A stretch of DNA of 64,000 bases, taken from contig NZ_VATA01000001.1 in assembly GCF_005870025.1 (NCBI RefSeq), positions 1 through 64,000 of the forward strand, in the 5' to 3' direction. Source of the stretch: Poseidonocella sp. HB161398 (GTDB lineage: Bacteria; Pseudomonadota; Alphaproteobacteria; Rhodobacterales; Rhodobacteraceae). The position numbers and the translations under genes are program-made. A model generated the notes under the pieces. The model saw nothing but the letters and a program-made list of their open reading frames with translations. It was not told the origin of the DNA and did not search any database. Below, one piece after another: positions 52,716 to 62,320 of this stretch (positions are counted from its first letter, which is position 1; the number at the start of each line of letters is the position of its first letter).

Positions 52716-53534
52716 ATGGCGGAGTTTGCGGAATTCGGCGCGCGCGAATTCGACGGCTGGTCGGATGGCGGGATCGTCGATGCCTATGTCAGGCATTTCG
52801 TCCCGATCACCGATCTTGCCGCAGGGAAGCTGATCTCGGGCCGGGTCTCTGCGGGCGACACGGTGCTGGACCTCTGCTGCGGCCAGGGGAGCCTGACGCA
52901 GATGCTGGCGGAGCGCGGCGCGGCGGCGACCGGGCTCGACTTCTCGCCCGAGATGCTGGCCAAGGCCCGCCAGGCGGCCCCCGGTGCCACGATCGTCGAG
53001 GGGGATGCCGCGGCGATGCCCTTCGCGGACGGGCAGTTCGACACGGTGCTGTGCAATTTCGGGATGATGCATATCGCCGACCAGCCCCGCGCGCTTGGGG
53101 AAATCCGGCGCGTGCTGCGGCCCGGCGGGACATTCGCGATGGCGACCTGGAACAGCCCCGCCGCCTCGCCTGCCTTTGCGGCGATCTTCGGGGCGCTGAA
53201 GGCGCATGCGGATGTCTCGGCCGCGCCGGCGCAGCCCGACCTCTTCGCCTTCGCCGATCCCGGGCAGGCCCGTGCGCTGCTGGCGGCCGCGCAGCTGGAG
53301 ATGGCGGAGCACGCGACCTTCGATGCGGCCTGGCGGCTGGACCGGCCGGAGGAGCTCTTCGAGATCTTCCTGACGGCGACCGTCGGGGCCGGGATGCTGA
53401 TCCGCAGCCAGAGCGCCGGGACGGTGGAGAAGATCGCCGCGGCAATCGCCCGCCGGGTCAGCGAGATGCATGCCGCGGGAACAGGCTACGAGGTGCCCGT
53501 CTCCATCGCCCTGATCTCCGCCACGGCCCGCTGA
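52716..53534 (+). CDS. Class I SAM-dependent methyltransferase
   Basis: 272 residues. SAM-binding motif VLDLCCGQGSLTQML (about 51-65), then ATGLDFSPEML, VEGDAAAMPFADGQFDTVLC and LGEIRRVLRPGGTFAMATW. It is a UbiE-like small-molecule methyltransferase of unknown substrate. GGGGGAG precedes the ATG. It follows the flavin reductase by 80 bases but no functional link to the cluster is evident. Confidence 0.88.
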   Translation: MAEFAEFGAREFDGWSDGGIVDAYVRHFVPITDLAAGKLISGRVSAGDTVLDLCCGQGSLTQMLAERGAAATGLDFSPEMLAKARQAAPGATIVEGDAAAMPFADGQFDTVLCNFGMMHIADQPRALGEIRRVLRPGGTFAMATWNSPAASPAFAAIFGALKAHADVSAAPAQPDLFAFADPGQARALLAAAQLEMAEHATFDAAWRLDRPEELFEIFLTATVGAGMLIRSQSAGTVEKIAAAIARRVSEMHAAGTGYEVPVSIALISATAR

Positions 53535-53630
53535 GCCGGCGCCGCTGCGGCCCGGGGGCGCCCTTGGCCGGCCTTGCCCTGGGCACCCCTGCGGGATCGC
53601 GCCGCCATGCGGCAGAGACGGGCCGCGGGG

Positions 53631-55145
53631 TCAGGACCGGCGGGGATGGTCCAGCCGGGCGACGGCCTCGCGATAGGTTGCCAGCGTGTCTTCGCAGATC
53701 ATGCCCATGGACCGGGAATAGGCAGCGAAGGAGAACTGCGGATGCTGCCGCAGCAGGACGTCCCGGGTCCGGCGCGCATCCGGGAGCCTGCCCTGCAGGC
53801 TCTGGGCCAGGCAGCAGATGACGAGCGCGGACTCGAAGTCCGGCCCCGCCCTGGCGACCGCCTCCGCCTCTTCCGCGCGGCCCGAGAACAGCAGGTTCCT
53901 GGCTTTCGCGAAAGCGTAGTAGCCGGGCGGCGCCGGGCAGAGATCGAAGGCCCCGGAGATGAGCGTGTCTGCCAGCGCGTAGTCGCCCGAGATCAGGGTC
54001 AGCGCCGAAGCGGCATTCAGCGCCGCGCAGGCTTCGTTCTCGGCCATGTCGGCCGATCGCGCCGCCGCGTCCCTGGCTTCGGCGGTCCGCCCGGCAGCGG
54101 CGAAGACCCGGGCCGCGATCGCGAGGATGAGCGGATCGCGCGGATCGAGGCGCAGCCCGGCCTCCACCGACCGGGACATCTCGGCGCTCCACCGCTCCCG
54201 CGCCTGGCCCGAGGAGAAGCTTTCGCCCTTGTCGCAGAGAAACGCCCTGACGAGATGGGCGCGGGCAAAGGCCGGATCGAGCGAGATCGCCTGCTCGGCA
54301 TGGGACAGGCCCCGGCGCATCGACGCCCGGTCGTAGCTCTGGTCATGGTGGCAGGCCAGCACGTAATGTTCGTAGGCCCCGAGCTCCGCCGCGGGCTTGC
54401 GCATGGCATAGCGCCGTTCCGCGCGCATCACCGCGCCGCTCGCCCCGCCGAGGAGATTGGCCACCGCCAGCGCCATGCGGCTCGACATGTCCGGCAGCGC
54501 GCCGAGGGGCATCTCGATCGTCTCGGCCCATTCATGCAGGCCGGAGCGCCCGTCGATCAGCTGGAACTGCGCCCGCAGCCGGTCGTTCCAGGCCGAGAGG
54601 CTGCTTTCGAGCAGGTATTCGCATCTCAGCGCTTCGGCGATATCCGGGATCGCCCTGGTCCTGCCGACCGCGAAGGACGACCTGCGGGCGATGACGGCGA
54701 GGTCGCTGAACCGCGCGAGATCGGTAATCAGCTCGCCGGCCATCCCTTCGGCGAAACGCTGCCAGCGCTCGCCGCCCTCCAGGCAGTCCGGGCGCAGGAC
54801 CGCGATCCGCGCGCGCCGCGTCGGCCCGGCCTCGGTTTCGGGATAGCGCCCGAGGGTGACGCCGCCCAGAAGCCGGTAGCCCTTGCCCCGCACGGTCTCG
54901 ATATAGCGCGGCTGCGCCGCCCGGTCGCCAAGGGCCTGGCGCAGGTCGCTGACATATTCGCGCACCAGATCCGGCGTGACATGCAGCCCGTCCCAGACGG
55001 TCCTTCGGATCTCGTCCTGCCCGACCACCTCGCCCGGCCGGGCGGCGAGAAGCGCCAGGACGGCCCCTGCCTTCCTGGTCAGATGCGCGATCTCGGCACC
55101 GCATTCCAGCCGGTTCTCGCCGGGCTTGAAGATCCATTCCCGCAT
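53631..55145 (-). CDS. Winged-helix (OmpR-type) regulator with TPR-like C-terminal domain
   Basis: 504 residues. N-terminal Trans_reg_C DNA-binding domain (LTRKAGAVLALLAARPGEVV, VREYVSDLRQALGD, YIETVRGKGYRLLGG; residues 1-95), then an adenylate-cyclase/CadC-like middle (IAVLRPDCLEGGERWQRFAEG, YLLESSLSAWNDRLRAQFQL) and tetratricopeptide-like helices (HAEQAISLDPAFARAHLVRA, RSVEAGLRLDPRDPLI). No membrane helix or receiver domain. Members regulate diverse processes; the signal and targets are unknown. It stands alone. Confidence 0.85.
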   Translation of the reverse strand: MREWIFKPGENRLECGAEIAHLTRKAGAVLALLAARPGEVVGQDEIRRTVWDGLHVTPDLVREYVSDLRQALGDRAAQPRYIETVRGKGYRLLGGVTLGRYPETEAGPTRRARIAVLRPDCLEGGERWQRFAEGMAGELITDLARFSDLAVIARRSSFAVGRTRAIPDIAEALRCEYLLESSLSAWNDRLRAQFQLIDGRSGLHEWAETIEMPLGALPDMSSRMALAVANLLGGASGAVMRAERRYAMRKPAAELGAYEHYVLACHHDQSYDRASMRRGLSHAEQAISLDPAFARAHLVRAFLCDKGESFSSGQARERWSAEMSRSVEAGLRLDPRDPLILAIAARVFAAAGRTAEARDAAARSADMAENEACAALNAASALTLISGDYALADTLISGAFDLCPAPPGYYAFAKARNLLFSGRAEEAEAVARAGPDFESALVICCLAQSLQGRLPDARRTRDVLLRQHPQFSFAAYSRSMGMICEDTLATYREAVARLDHPRRS

Positions 55146-55881
55146 GCGCGGATTCTAGCATGTCCGGCGCCCTGCGGGAACGTCCCGCGCGGCGCGACCG
55201 GGGCGGAGACTCCACGAAGACTCCACAAAGACCCGGCCGGAAACCGGCTACCTTCGATCCAGCAGACACGTTCGACGGCAGAAATTTCCCATGGAGGCGG
55301 CGTGCCGCCCTCCGGACATTCCCTTGAATCGGAGAACAGATGCAATTGATCGCAAAGCCGCGTCCGTCCCCCCGGACCGCCGGCTCCAGGCGCCGTCTCG
55401 CGGGCCGACGCCCGCCGCACGCGCCCATCTCCGGCAGTCGCCACCACGGCGGAACGCGCCGTTGCCGCCCCGCAGCGCTCCCCGCCTGCAGCGCGACCGC
55501 CGCGGCCGGTCCCCGGGTCCCGCCCCGGATGGCCGCCGCGCTCTGCAGGGCGCCAGGACGCCCGGCGCGGGTCGCCGCGCCCTTCGCTGCCAGTCCCCGC
55601 GGCACTGCCAGCGCGGGCCCGTTCCGTCACCGGCCGCCCGGCAGCGGCATCCCCGGCGCGCCCGGCTTCGCCGCCTGCCCGGCGATCGCAGCCCGGGATG
55701 CCCCTCCCGGCGAAGCCCCCGGCGGGGGCCTGTCTGGCCACAGGTCAGCCCGCAGCGATGGCCCCTGGGCGGGCGGCGCCTCCCTGCATCCGGCGGTCGC
55801 AGAGGGCCGGCGCCGGGTCCCCCGCCCGAGATCCCCGCGGCTCCGGCCGCCAGCGCGAGGCGTCTTCGGAGCCCGGGAGGC
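55146..55881. other. Gene-free stretch before the GntP-type permease
   Basis: 736 GC-rich bases without a supported gene. The part near 55240-55350 is less GC-rich and may hold the promoter of the minus-strand regulator. GGGAGG at 55875-55880 belongs to the permease. Confidence 0.4.
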
Positions 55882-57351
55882 ATGACCGGCATGGTCCGCC
55901 TTCCGGAGCCGAAGAGCGCACGAGGCCTGTCCGGCATGCTCCGCCTCCCCTCGTGGCGGACGGGCCTCGTTCTGCTCCTGCCGCTGGCAATCGCCCTTCT
56001 GGCCGTCGGCCGGGCGCCGCCCGGCGCTCTCCGCGAACCGGCCCTGCAGAGCGGAATCTTCGCCTCCCTGGCCCTGGCCGCCTTCATCTGCCTCCTCTGG
56101 CGGGGCGCGAGCGTGCTCTGGGCGGCGCCCGCCCTGGCGGGGTTCCTCGCCCTCGTCAATGGCGCCACGCCGCCGGTGCCCTTCTTCGAGACCTCCTTTG
56201 CCGTCCCTGCGGCGGCCTTCGTGGCGAAATTCCTGCCGATCTTCGTCATGAGCGCGGTCTTCGGCCATGCGCTGGCGGAAAGCGGCTGCGCCGGCAGCCT
56301 GGCGGGCGGGCTCGCCCGCGGCGTGCCGCGATGCTGCGCGCCGCTGGTCGTCGCCGGGGTCTGCGGATTGCTGGCCATGGGCGGCGTGGGCGTCTTCGTG
56401 ATCGCCTTCTCGGTCTTCCCGGTGGCCCGCGCGATCTACCAGCGCGAGCGCCTGCCCGCCGGGCTCGCGCCTGCGGCCATCGCCCTCGGGGCCTTCACCA
56501 TGACCATGACGGCGATCCCGGGCGCGCCCTCGCTGAACAACATCATCGCCTCCGCGCATCTGGGCACGACCGCCTTCGCCGCCCCCGTGCCGGGGCTGGC
56601 AGCCGCGCTTGTCATGGCGGTCTTCGGCGGCTGGTGGCTGGTGCGCAGGGCCGCCCGGGCGCCGATGGCCCCCGAACCGCGGGCGGAGGAGGCGGCGGCT
56701 CCCGGGCTCCCCTTCGCGCTGGCCCTCGCCCCGCTCCTCGTGGCGCTCGCCGCGGGCTGGGTCCTGTCCTGGCTCTTTGCCGCGCGGGTGCCGGGGCAGA
56801 TGGGCCAGATGGGGCCGACCTACTGGGCGGTCATGCTGGCGCTCGGATGCGGGCTCGCGGCCGCGGCCGCAATCGGCGGGGCACACTGCCTCCGCTTGAG
56901 CCTCGATCGCGGCGCGGCGGCCGCCGTCGGGCCCCTGCTCGGCACGGCGGCGGGCTTCGGCTTCGGAGCCACGCTGGCGGCCACGCCGGCCGCGACCGGC
57001 CTGAGCGGCGCCATCGTGTCGGGCCTGTCCGGCGCGGCGCTGGCCTCCTCGGCGGCGACCACCGCGCTCTATACCGGCATCGTCGGCTCCTCCTCGGGCG
57101 GCCTGGCGCTGTGGTTCCAGGCCGGGGCGCCCGGCGCCACCGACGCCCTGCCGCCCGACCTCCTCCACCGGATCGCGGTGCTCGCATCGGGCTGCATCGA
57201 CACCGCGCCCCATGGCGCGGCCGTCATCGCGCTTCTCGCCATCTGCCAGAGCAGCCATGCCCGCGCCTACGCCGACATCTTCGTGGTCACCGTGGCCGGC
57301 CCGGTCCTCGGCCTGCTGGCCGCCTTTGCCACGCTCGCGGTCATGGCCTGA
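55882..57351 (+). CDS. GntP-family permease
   Basis: 489 residues with about 12 membrane helices. Family signatures: FVAKFLPIFVMSAVFGHALAE, FSVFPVARAIYQRERLP, FTMTMTAIPGAPSLNNII, and the C-terminal CIDTAPHGAAVIALLAIC. GntP-type proteins import gluconate or related organic acids (citrate, hydroxybutyrate) with protons or sodium. ATG 55882 is one base after GGGAGG; ATG 55891 has better spacing and may be the true start. No catabolic genes are adjacent. Confidence 0.87.
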   Translation: MTGMVRLPEPKSARGLSGMLRLPSWRTGLVLLLPLAIALLAVGRAPPGALREPALQSGIFASLALAAFICLLWRGASVLWAAPALAGFLALVNGATPPVPFFETSFAVPAAAFVAKFLPIFVMSAVFGHALAESGCAGSLAGGLARGVPRCCAPLVVAGVCGLLAMGGVGVFVIAFSVFPVARAIYQRERLPAGLAPAAIALGAFTMTMTAIPGAPSLNNIIASAHLGTTAFAAPVPGLAAALVMAVFGGWWLVRRAARAPMAPEPRAEEAAAPGLPFALALAPLLVALAAGWVLSWLFAARVPGQMGQMGPTYWAVMLALGCGLAAAAAIGGAHCLRLSLDRGAAAAVGPLLGTAAGFGFGATLAATPAATGLSGAIVSGLSGAALASSAATTALYTGIVGSSSGGLALWFQAGAPGATDALPPDLLHRIAVLASGCIDTAPHGAAVIALLAICQSSHARAYADIFVVTVAGPVLGLLAAFATLAVMA

Positions 57352-57523
57352 CCCGGGCGGTCCGCGTCCTGCGGCAATGGCCTGCCGGAAGACACGGACC
57401 ATATTTGCGCTGCCGGAACCGGGCGGGCTCCGGTGGCGGGATGCCCCTTCTTCCGTCGGCGCCGCGGAGCAACCGCTGCGCCCGGAAGGGACCCGTCCCC
57501 GGTTATCCCGCGCGGTCCGGGGC

Positions 57524-58327
57524 CTAGGTCGGCATCCGGGCCTTCACCGCCCAGGCCCGCGCGCGGAAGCTGACGGGGCGGCCGGCGCCCAGACGCTCTG
57601 CCAGCCGCGTTTTCAGCGCCTCGCGCCTGTCCGGCGGCAAGCTCGTGCAGTAGCCCGGCGCCGGGCCCGCGCCCAGGGTGAAGGGCTGCCAGAACGCCTC
57701 GAAATCCGGGAATTCCGTGACGATCTCGATGGGCGCGATCGCGGGCGCGCCGATCCCCGCCTCCGCCAGCAGCGCCGCGAGCCCGTCGCGCGTGCAGAAC
57801 GGGAACCGCGCCCCCTCGTCGAGCGCCGCCGCCGCCGGATCGAGCGCGGCCGCCGCCTGCCAGAAGGCATCGAGGAAGCCGATCCCGCCGCCGGGATAGT
57901 CCCAGGCATAGAAGGACAGCAGCCCGCCCGGGCGCAGCACCCGCCGCATCTCCGCCAGCCCGGCCAGGCGGTCGGGCAGGAAGTTCAGCACGAGGCCGGA
58001 GGCGACGATATCGGCGCTGCCATCCTCCGCGGGCAGATCCGCCGCGTCGGCCGTGGCGAAACGCGCGCGCGGATCGGAGATGGCGGCACGGGCATGGGCG
58101 GCGAACTCTGCCGAGGCATCCGTGGCAAGCACCGAGGCAGGCGCACAGCGCCGCAGAATGGCAGAGGTCAGCGCCCCGGTCCCGCATCCCGCCTCGACCC
58201 AGCGGGCGCCCCCGGGCGGTTCGAGCCAGTCGAGGAACCGCTCGGCCACGGCCGCGCTCCAGCGGCCCATGTAGCGGTCATAGCTCTGCCCCGCGGTCCA
58301 GGCATCGAATTCCGCATCGGTTGTCAT
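57524..58327 (-). CDS. Class I SAM-dependent methyltransferase
   Basis: 267 residues. YDRYMGRWSAAVAERFLDWL precedes motif I (WVEAGCGTGALTSAIL), then VLATDASAEFAAHA, DGSADIVASGLVLNFLPD and EMRRVLRPGGLLSFYAWDY. Small-molecule methyltransferase of unknown substrate. GGGGGAG lies before ATG 58327. It is divergent from an HxlR regulator, which probably controls it. Confidence 0.87.
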   Translation of the reverse strand: MTTDAEFDAWTAGQSYDRYMGRWSAAVAERFLDWLEPPGGARWVEAGCGTGALTSAILRRCAPASVLATDASAEFAAHARAAISDPRARFATADAADLPAEDGSADIVASGLVLNFLPDRLAGLAEMRRVLRPGGLLSFYAWDYPGGGIGFLDAFWQAAAALDPAAAALDEGARFPFCTRDGLAALLAEAGIGAPAIAPIEIVTEFPDFEAFWQPFTLGAGPAPGYCTSLPPDRREALKTRLAERLGAGRPVSFRARAWAVKARMPT

Positions 58328-58402
58328 GATCTGCACTCCCCCTGCCGGCATATGCGCCGCAGCGCCCGTCGCCATTCTGCGCGCGGACACGGCGCGCTCA
58401 AG

Positions 58403-58421
58403 TTCAATAACTGAAGTTGAA
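58403..58421. promoter_or_regulatory. Operator-like inverted repeat in HxlR/methyltransferase promoter
   Basis: TTCAA-N9-TTGAA, in an AT-rich patch between two divergent genes (76-94 bases from each start). Position and symmetry fit an HxlR binding site. Confidence 0.4.
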
Positions 58422-58452
58422 TGCGAAAGGCGCCGCAGCTAGGCTGCCCGCC

Positions 58453-59142
58453 ATGAACATGCGTCAGGGATATGGCCAGTTCTGCCCGGTGGCGCGGGCC
58501 GCCGAACTGCTGGCGACCCGGTGGACGCCGCTGGTCGTGCGGGAGCTCTATTTCGGCAGCACCCGCTATGCCGATCTGCGCCGCGGCCTGCCCCGGATCT
58601 CGAGCGCATTGCTGTCGCAGCGGCTGAAGGAGCTCGAGAGCGCGGGCATCGTGACCTGCACCGCCTCCGGCAGCGGCCCGGGGAAGACCTATGGCCTGAC
58701 CGAAGCGGGCCTTGCGCTCTTTCCGGTGCTCGAAGCCATGGGACGCTGGGCGCAGGCGCATAGCCGCGACGACATGACGAAGGACGAGAACCTCGATCCC
58801 GACCTGCTGATGTGGAATATCCGCCGCCGGGTGACCCGCGACGGCATTCCCGGCGACCGGCATTTCGCCGTGGCCTTCCATTTCCTCGGCGTCCCCGCCG
58901 CGAAGAGCCGGTTCTGGCTGCTCTTCCGCGGCGCCGAGGTGGAGATCTGCCTGCGCGATCCGGGCCACGAGACCGGGCTCTGCGTGACCGCCCATATCCG
59001 CACGATGACGCAGATCTGGCTGGGCCACCTGCCGCTGGAGACGGCGGTGCGCAAGCGCGAGATCCTCCTCGAAGGGGCGCCGCCGCATGTCCGCGCCTTC
59101 TCGCGCTGGTTCGTCCTGAGCATTCTCGCGGTCCGGGACTGA
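58453..59142 (+). CDS. HxlR-family transcriptional regulator
   Basis: 229 residues. N-terminal HxlR winged helix: FCPVARAAELLATRWTPLVV, RYADLRRGLPRISSALLSQR, LKELESAGIV, YGLTEAGLAL. The C-terminal half (about 115-229) is a sterol-carrier-like domain (FWLLFRGAEVEICLRDPG) seen in a subgroup of HxlR proteins. It probably regulates the divergent methyltransferase. ATG 58459 is a possible alternative start. Confidence 0.88.
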   Translation: MNMRQGYGQFCPVARAAELLATRWTPLVVRELYFGSTRYADLRRGLPRISSALLSQRLKELESAGIVTCTASGSGPGKTYGLTEAGLALFPVLEAMGRWAQAHSRDDMTKDENLDPDLLMWNIRRRVTRDGIPGDRHFAVAFHFLGVPAAKSRFWLLFRGAEVEICLRDPGHETGLCVTAHIRTMTQIWLGHLPLETAVRKREILLEGAPPHVRAFSRWFVLSILAVRD

Positions 59143-59545
59143 CCGGCACGCCGCCAGCCATGGCAGGACCGTGCATCGAGGCATGCAGGGCCTCCGCCAC
59201 AGCGTGCCGTGCGGTCGCCGCGGAGAGGCGATGGCGGGAGGGCGCGGGCATCTGCTCCGGGCACCGCCGCGAACCGTCATGCAACTCTCTAACGTCGGGC
59301 TGCGCCGGCAACCGCCGCGCAAGCCCGTCACGCAGGGCCCTGGATGGGAGCTCCCCGCGCAGCCCCTCCGGCCGGGTCCGCCCACGTGCCGGTCAGCAGG
59401 ACGAACGCGGTCCCGTCCCTGCGCGTCCAGAGCGTCGCCCGGAAGGCGGGCGGTCCATCGCCCGCCCCCATGGGGCCCCGCCATCTCCGCCCCAGCGGAT
59501 GGCCCAGGGTTGCGCCCCGCCCTGATCCCCGCCGGGGCGCGGTCC
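59143..59545. other. Spacer, no gene seen
   Basis: About 400 GC-rich bases between two convergent genes (HxlR and cytochrome c'). No domain-bearing frame and no obvious T-tract terminator. Confidence 0.4.
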
Positions 59546-60070
59546 TCAGTCCTCCTCCCGGAAGGCCGCGTGGCAGGCATTGCACACCGCCGCCACATGC
59601 CAGGCCGCGGAGACCGGGCCGCCATTGCCCATCATGCCGCCGCCCCGCATCATCCCAGGGCCCATGACGGCATCCTCCCAGTCCTTCGGCAATCTGCCTT
59701 CGGGCCGGCGGTCCGCCTGGGCCGCCAGCGCGCGCGACCAGTCGGCGAGCGCGGCGGCGTCATTCTCGAACCTGGAGAAATCCCTCCAGATCGCCGCCTT
59801 CGCCTCGCTTGGCGCGCCGGAGGAGCCCTCCGGGAACAGCGATGTCAGATGCGGGCCCGCGCCTTCCGAGATCTCCTCCGCGGCGCGCCGCACTGCCGCC
59901 GGATCATAGGCCAGCTCGCCATGCATCATCGCGAAGATGCGGTCGGCAAGCTCGTCGAAGCGCTCCATCAGTTCCATGCGTTCCTTGACGACACCGGTGG
60001 CCTTCTGGTGCGCCGCTGCGGGGATCCCGGCGGCGGCTGCGAGGGCAAGGACAGTGAGTGACAGTTTCAC
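59546..60070 (-). CDS. Cytochrome c' (class II c-type cytochrome)
   Basis: 174 residues from a GTG with AAGGAG eight bases upstream. Signal peptide ending in GIPAAAHQ, then a four-helix bundle (VVKERMELMERFDELADRIF, ISEGAGPHLTSLFPEG) and the C-terminal heme motif CNACHAAFREED, typical of cytochrome c'. A Met/Gly-rich insertion (GPGMMRGGGMMGNGG) precedes the last helix. Periplasmic; family roles include nitric oxide binding and electron transfer. Stands alone. Confidence 0.93.
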   Translation of the reverse strand: MKLSLTVLALAAAAGIPAAAHQKATGVVKERMELMERFDELADRIFAMMHGELAYDPAAVRRAAEEISEGAGPHLTSLFPEGSSGAPSEAKAAIWRDFSRFENDAAALADWSRALAAQADRRPEGRLPKDWEDAVMGPGMMRGGGMMGNGGPVSAAWHVAAVCNACHAAFREED

Positions 60071-60898
60071 GATATGTCTCCTTCTTGCCGCGTTTCCCGC
60101 CGCCAGCATGCGCCTCCGCCGCATCGCTGTCACGCAAAGGCGCCCTTCTGGCGCGAATGGCAGGAGGCAGGAGCACGGCAGCCCGCTCAGGGCCGGGGCG
60201 GCGGGTGGCGCGGACCCAGGTCCGAACAGCCCGCGAGACCGGCGCGCACGGAATGCGTTCCGCACCGCCGCCTCGGGGGAGGCCATCGGACCCTTGCCGC
60301 GAGCCCGCGGGACCATGGCGCCACCGACGGATCGCCAAGGCGGCGGGGAACGGGACATCCCGGCTTCCCGAGGCAAAGGGCGCGGGTGCGGACCATGCCC
60401 GCCGCGGGCAGAAGCGGTGGCCGGAAGCGGCCAGAGCCGCGAAAAAGCCGGTGGTCCGGGCGGGTCCCGCGCGTGTGCCAGAAAAGTGCCCGGGGAAGGG
60501 AATCTCCCGTCAGGGGCCTGCTCTGCCCTACAGGCAGGGGCGCCTCCGCCTTGCCGGTGCCTTGCGCCGCTGCCCGCAGCGCCTCCGCAGTTGGGTGCGA
60601 ACCGGTTTGAGCCGCGGCGCTCCCTGCCCGTCCCTGCGGACGGGACGGCGCCTGGCCCGCGCGGGCCGCGCAGATGCGGCGGACGGAACCGGCCTTCATT
60701 GCACCGGGTCCGGGCGGTCGCGGCGGCGGCGGGCAGGCTGCCGCATGCCGGACTTTCCGGACGGCGGACTTGCCCGCCGCCGCCGCAGGTGGCACGAGAA
60801 CCCGAACGGCTTGCCGCGGCGCATCGGGACATCCCCGCCGAGGGGGCCGGTGGGGCCGTCGGGCAGCGCGCCGCCGCAGCGAAGGAAAGGAACATCGC
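60071..60898. other. Gene-free GC-rich stretch before the class II aldolase
   Basis: About 830 bases with only overlapping Arg/Pro/Ala-rich frames. It contains local dyads such as CCCGTCCC-TGC-GGACGGG (near 60637) but no gene. GAAAGG before 60899 is the aldolase's ribosome binding site. Confidence 0.4.
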
Positions 60899-61648
60899 AT
60901 GAAGGACATCGCCATGACCGAGGCCGAGCGGAAGGCCCGCGAAGAGCTGGCCGCCTGCTACCGGCTGGCGGCGCTGCACCGCTTCACCGACCTGATCTAC
61001 ACCCATGTCACCGCGCGGGTGCCCGGCGAGGAGGGGCATTTCCTGATCAACCCCTATGGCTGGCGCTGGGAGGAGATCACGGCCTCGTCTCTGGTCAAGA
61101 TCGACGTGAACGGCAACAAGGTCGACGGCAGCCCGCACCGCGTCAACCCGGCCGGCTTCACCATCCATTCGGCGGTCCACATGCACCGCCACGACGCCGC
61201 CTGGATCATGCACACCCATACCCGCGCCGGCGTGGCGGTGTCCTGCCTGGAAGAGGGGCTGCTGCCGCTCAACCAGATCTCGCTGCAGTTCCACAACCGC
61301 ACCGCCTATCACGACTTCGAGGGGATCGCGCTCGATCTGGAGGAGCGCGAGCGCATCGTCGCGGATTTCGGCAGCCACCCGGTGATGGTGCTGCGCAATC
61401 ACGGGCTGATCGCGACGGGGCGCAGCGCGGCGGAGATGTTCTCGAACATGTTCTACCTGGAGCGCGCCTGCGAGATCCAGATCGCCGCGCTTTCCGCCGG
61501 GCGGCCGCTGAGGCTGGTCGAGGACGCGATCGCGGCGCATGTCCATGGCCAGTACGTGCAGATGCTGGAGGAGGACGGCGATCTGGCGCTCGAATGGGAC
61601 GCGCATCTGCGCTCACTCGAGGGGCTGGGCAGCGACTACCGCGCCTAG
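60899..61648 (+). CDS. Class II aldolase/adducin-family protein
   Basis: 249 residues. Zinc-binding His residues are in HMHRHDAAWIMHTHTRAG and VMVLRNHGLIATG; the N-terminus FTDLIYTHVTARVPG fits the family. Members are fuculose-phosphate-type aldolases and decarboxylases. The adducin-like branch, as here (FLINPYGWRWEEITASSLVK), has no defined substrate. It stands alone ahead of a repeat block. Confidence 0.88.
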   Translation: MKDIAMTEAERKAREELAACYRLAALHRFTDLIYTHVTARVPGEEGHFLINPYGWRWEEITASSLVKIDVNGNKVDGSPHRVNPAGFTIHSAVHMHRHDAAWIMHTHTRAGVAVSCLEEGLLPLNQISLQFHNRTAYHDFEGIALDLEERERIVADFGSHPVMVLRNHGLIATGRSAAEMFSNMFYLERACEIQIAALSAGRPLRLVEDAIAAHVHGQYVQMLEEDGDLALEWDAHLRSLEGLGSDYRA

Positions 61649-61725
61649 GACGGATCCCGACGGCAGGCCGGTGCCGGCGGGACAGCATTCACGCGGCGCG
61701 CGCCCTTCCCCCGGCCTGCCGCAGG

Positions 61726-62290
61726 GCAGGCCGCAACCGCGCAGAACCAGCCGCCTGGCCGGTCCCGGCCGGAGCGCTGCCCCGGACCGGATCGCAGACG
61801 GGCCGGACGCGCTCCGGCGACCATGTTCTTTGGGCCCGGCCGCAGGACGATGATCCCCGACGCCAGGCCCGCCTGAGGGCAGTCCGCGGCCGCGCAGCAC
61901 CGGCCGCTATCCGCCAGAGTGCTTCCCCGGGCGGGTCACAGACGGACCGACTGCGCTCCGGCAGCCATGACGTCTTGGCATGGCCGTAGAAGAAAGCTCC
62001 CGGTCCGCCGTTGGCCAGGCCGCGACCGCGCTGCTCCGGGCTGCCTGACCGGTCCCGCCCAAAGCGCTGCCCTCGGCCGGATCGCAGGAGGAGGGGACGT
62101 GCTCCGGCAGCTATGTCCGCCAGGTCCGGCCGAAGGGAAGAGCCTCCGGAGCGCCGGGCCTCCGCTTGGCGGGCTGCGACCGCGTGGCACCGGCCGCGCG
62201 GCCGGTGCCGGCCAGAGCGCTGCCCTCGGCCGGATCGCAGGACGAGCGGACGTGCTCCGGCAGCCATGGCTCCTGGGCCGGCCGGAGGAC
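61726..62290. repeat. Four degenerate tandem repeats of about 147 bp
   Basis: Four copies align on the landmarks GCTGC(C), GGATCGCAG (at about 61789, 61932, 62079, 62232) and TGCTCCGGCAGCCATG, giving periods of about 145-153 bases. Copies 3 and 4 are most similar; copies 1 and 2 are diverged. Copy 4 contains a perfect 24-bp palindrome (62186-62209; half-site GGCACCGGCCGC). The block fills the gap between the convergent aldolase and nitroreductase genes. No coding function is evident. Confidence 0.75.
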
Positions 62291-62320
62291 CGGGCGCGTC
62301 CGCTCCCCCGTTTCCTTGCC

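Noticed and set aside
61726-62290. CRISPR array
   Set aside because: The repeat unit is about 147 bp, the copies are diverged and there are no unique spacers or cas genes.
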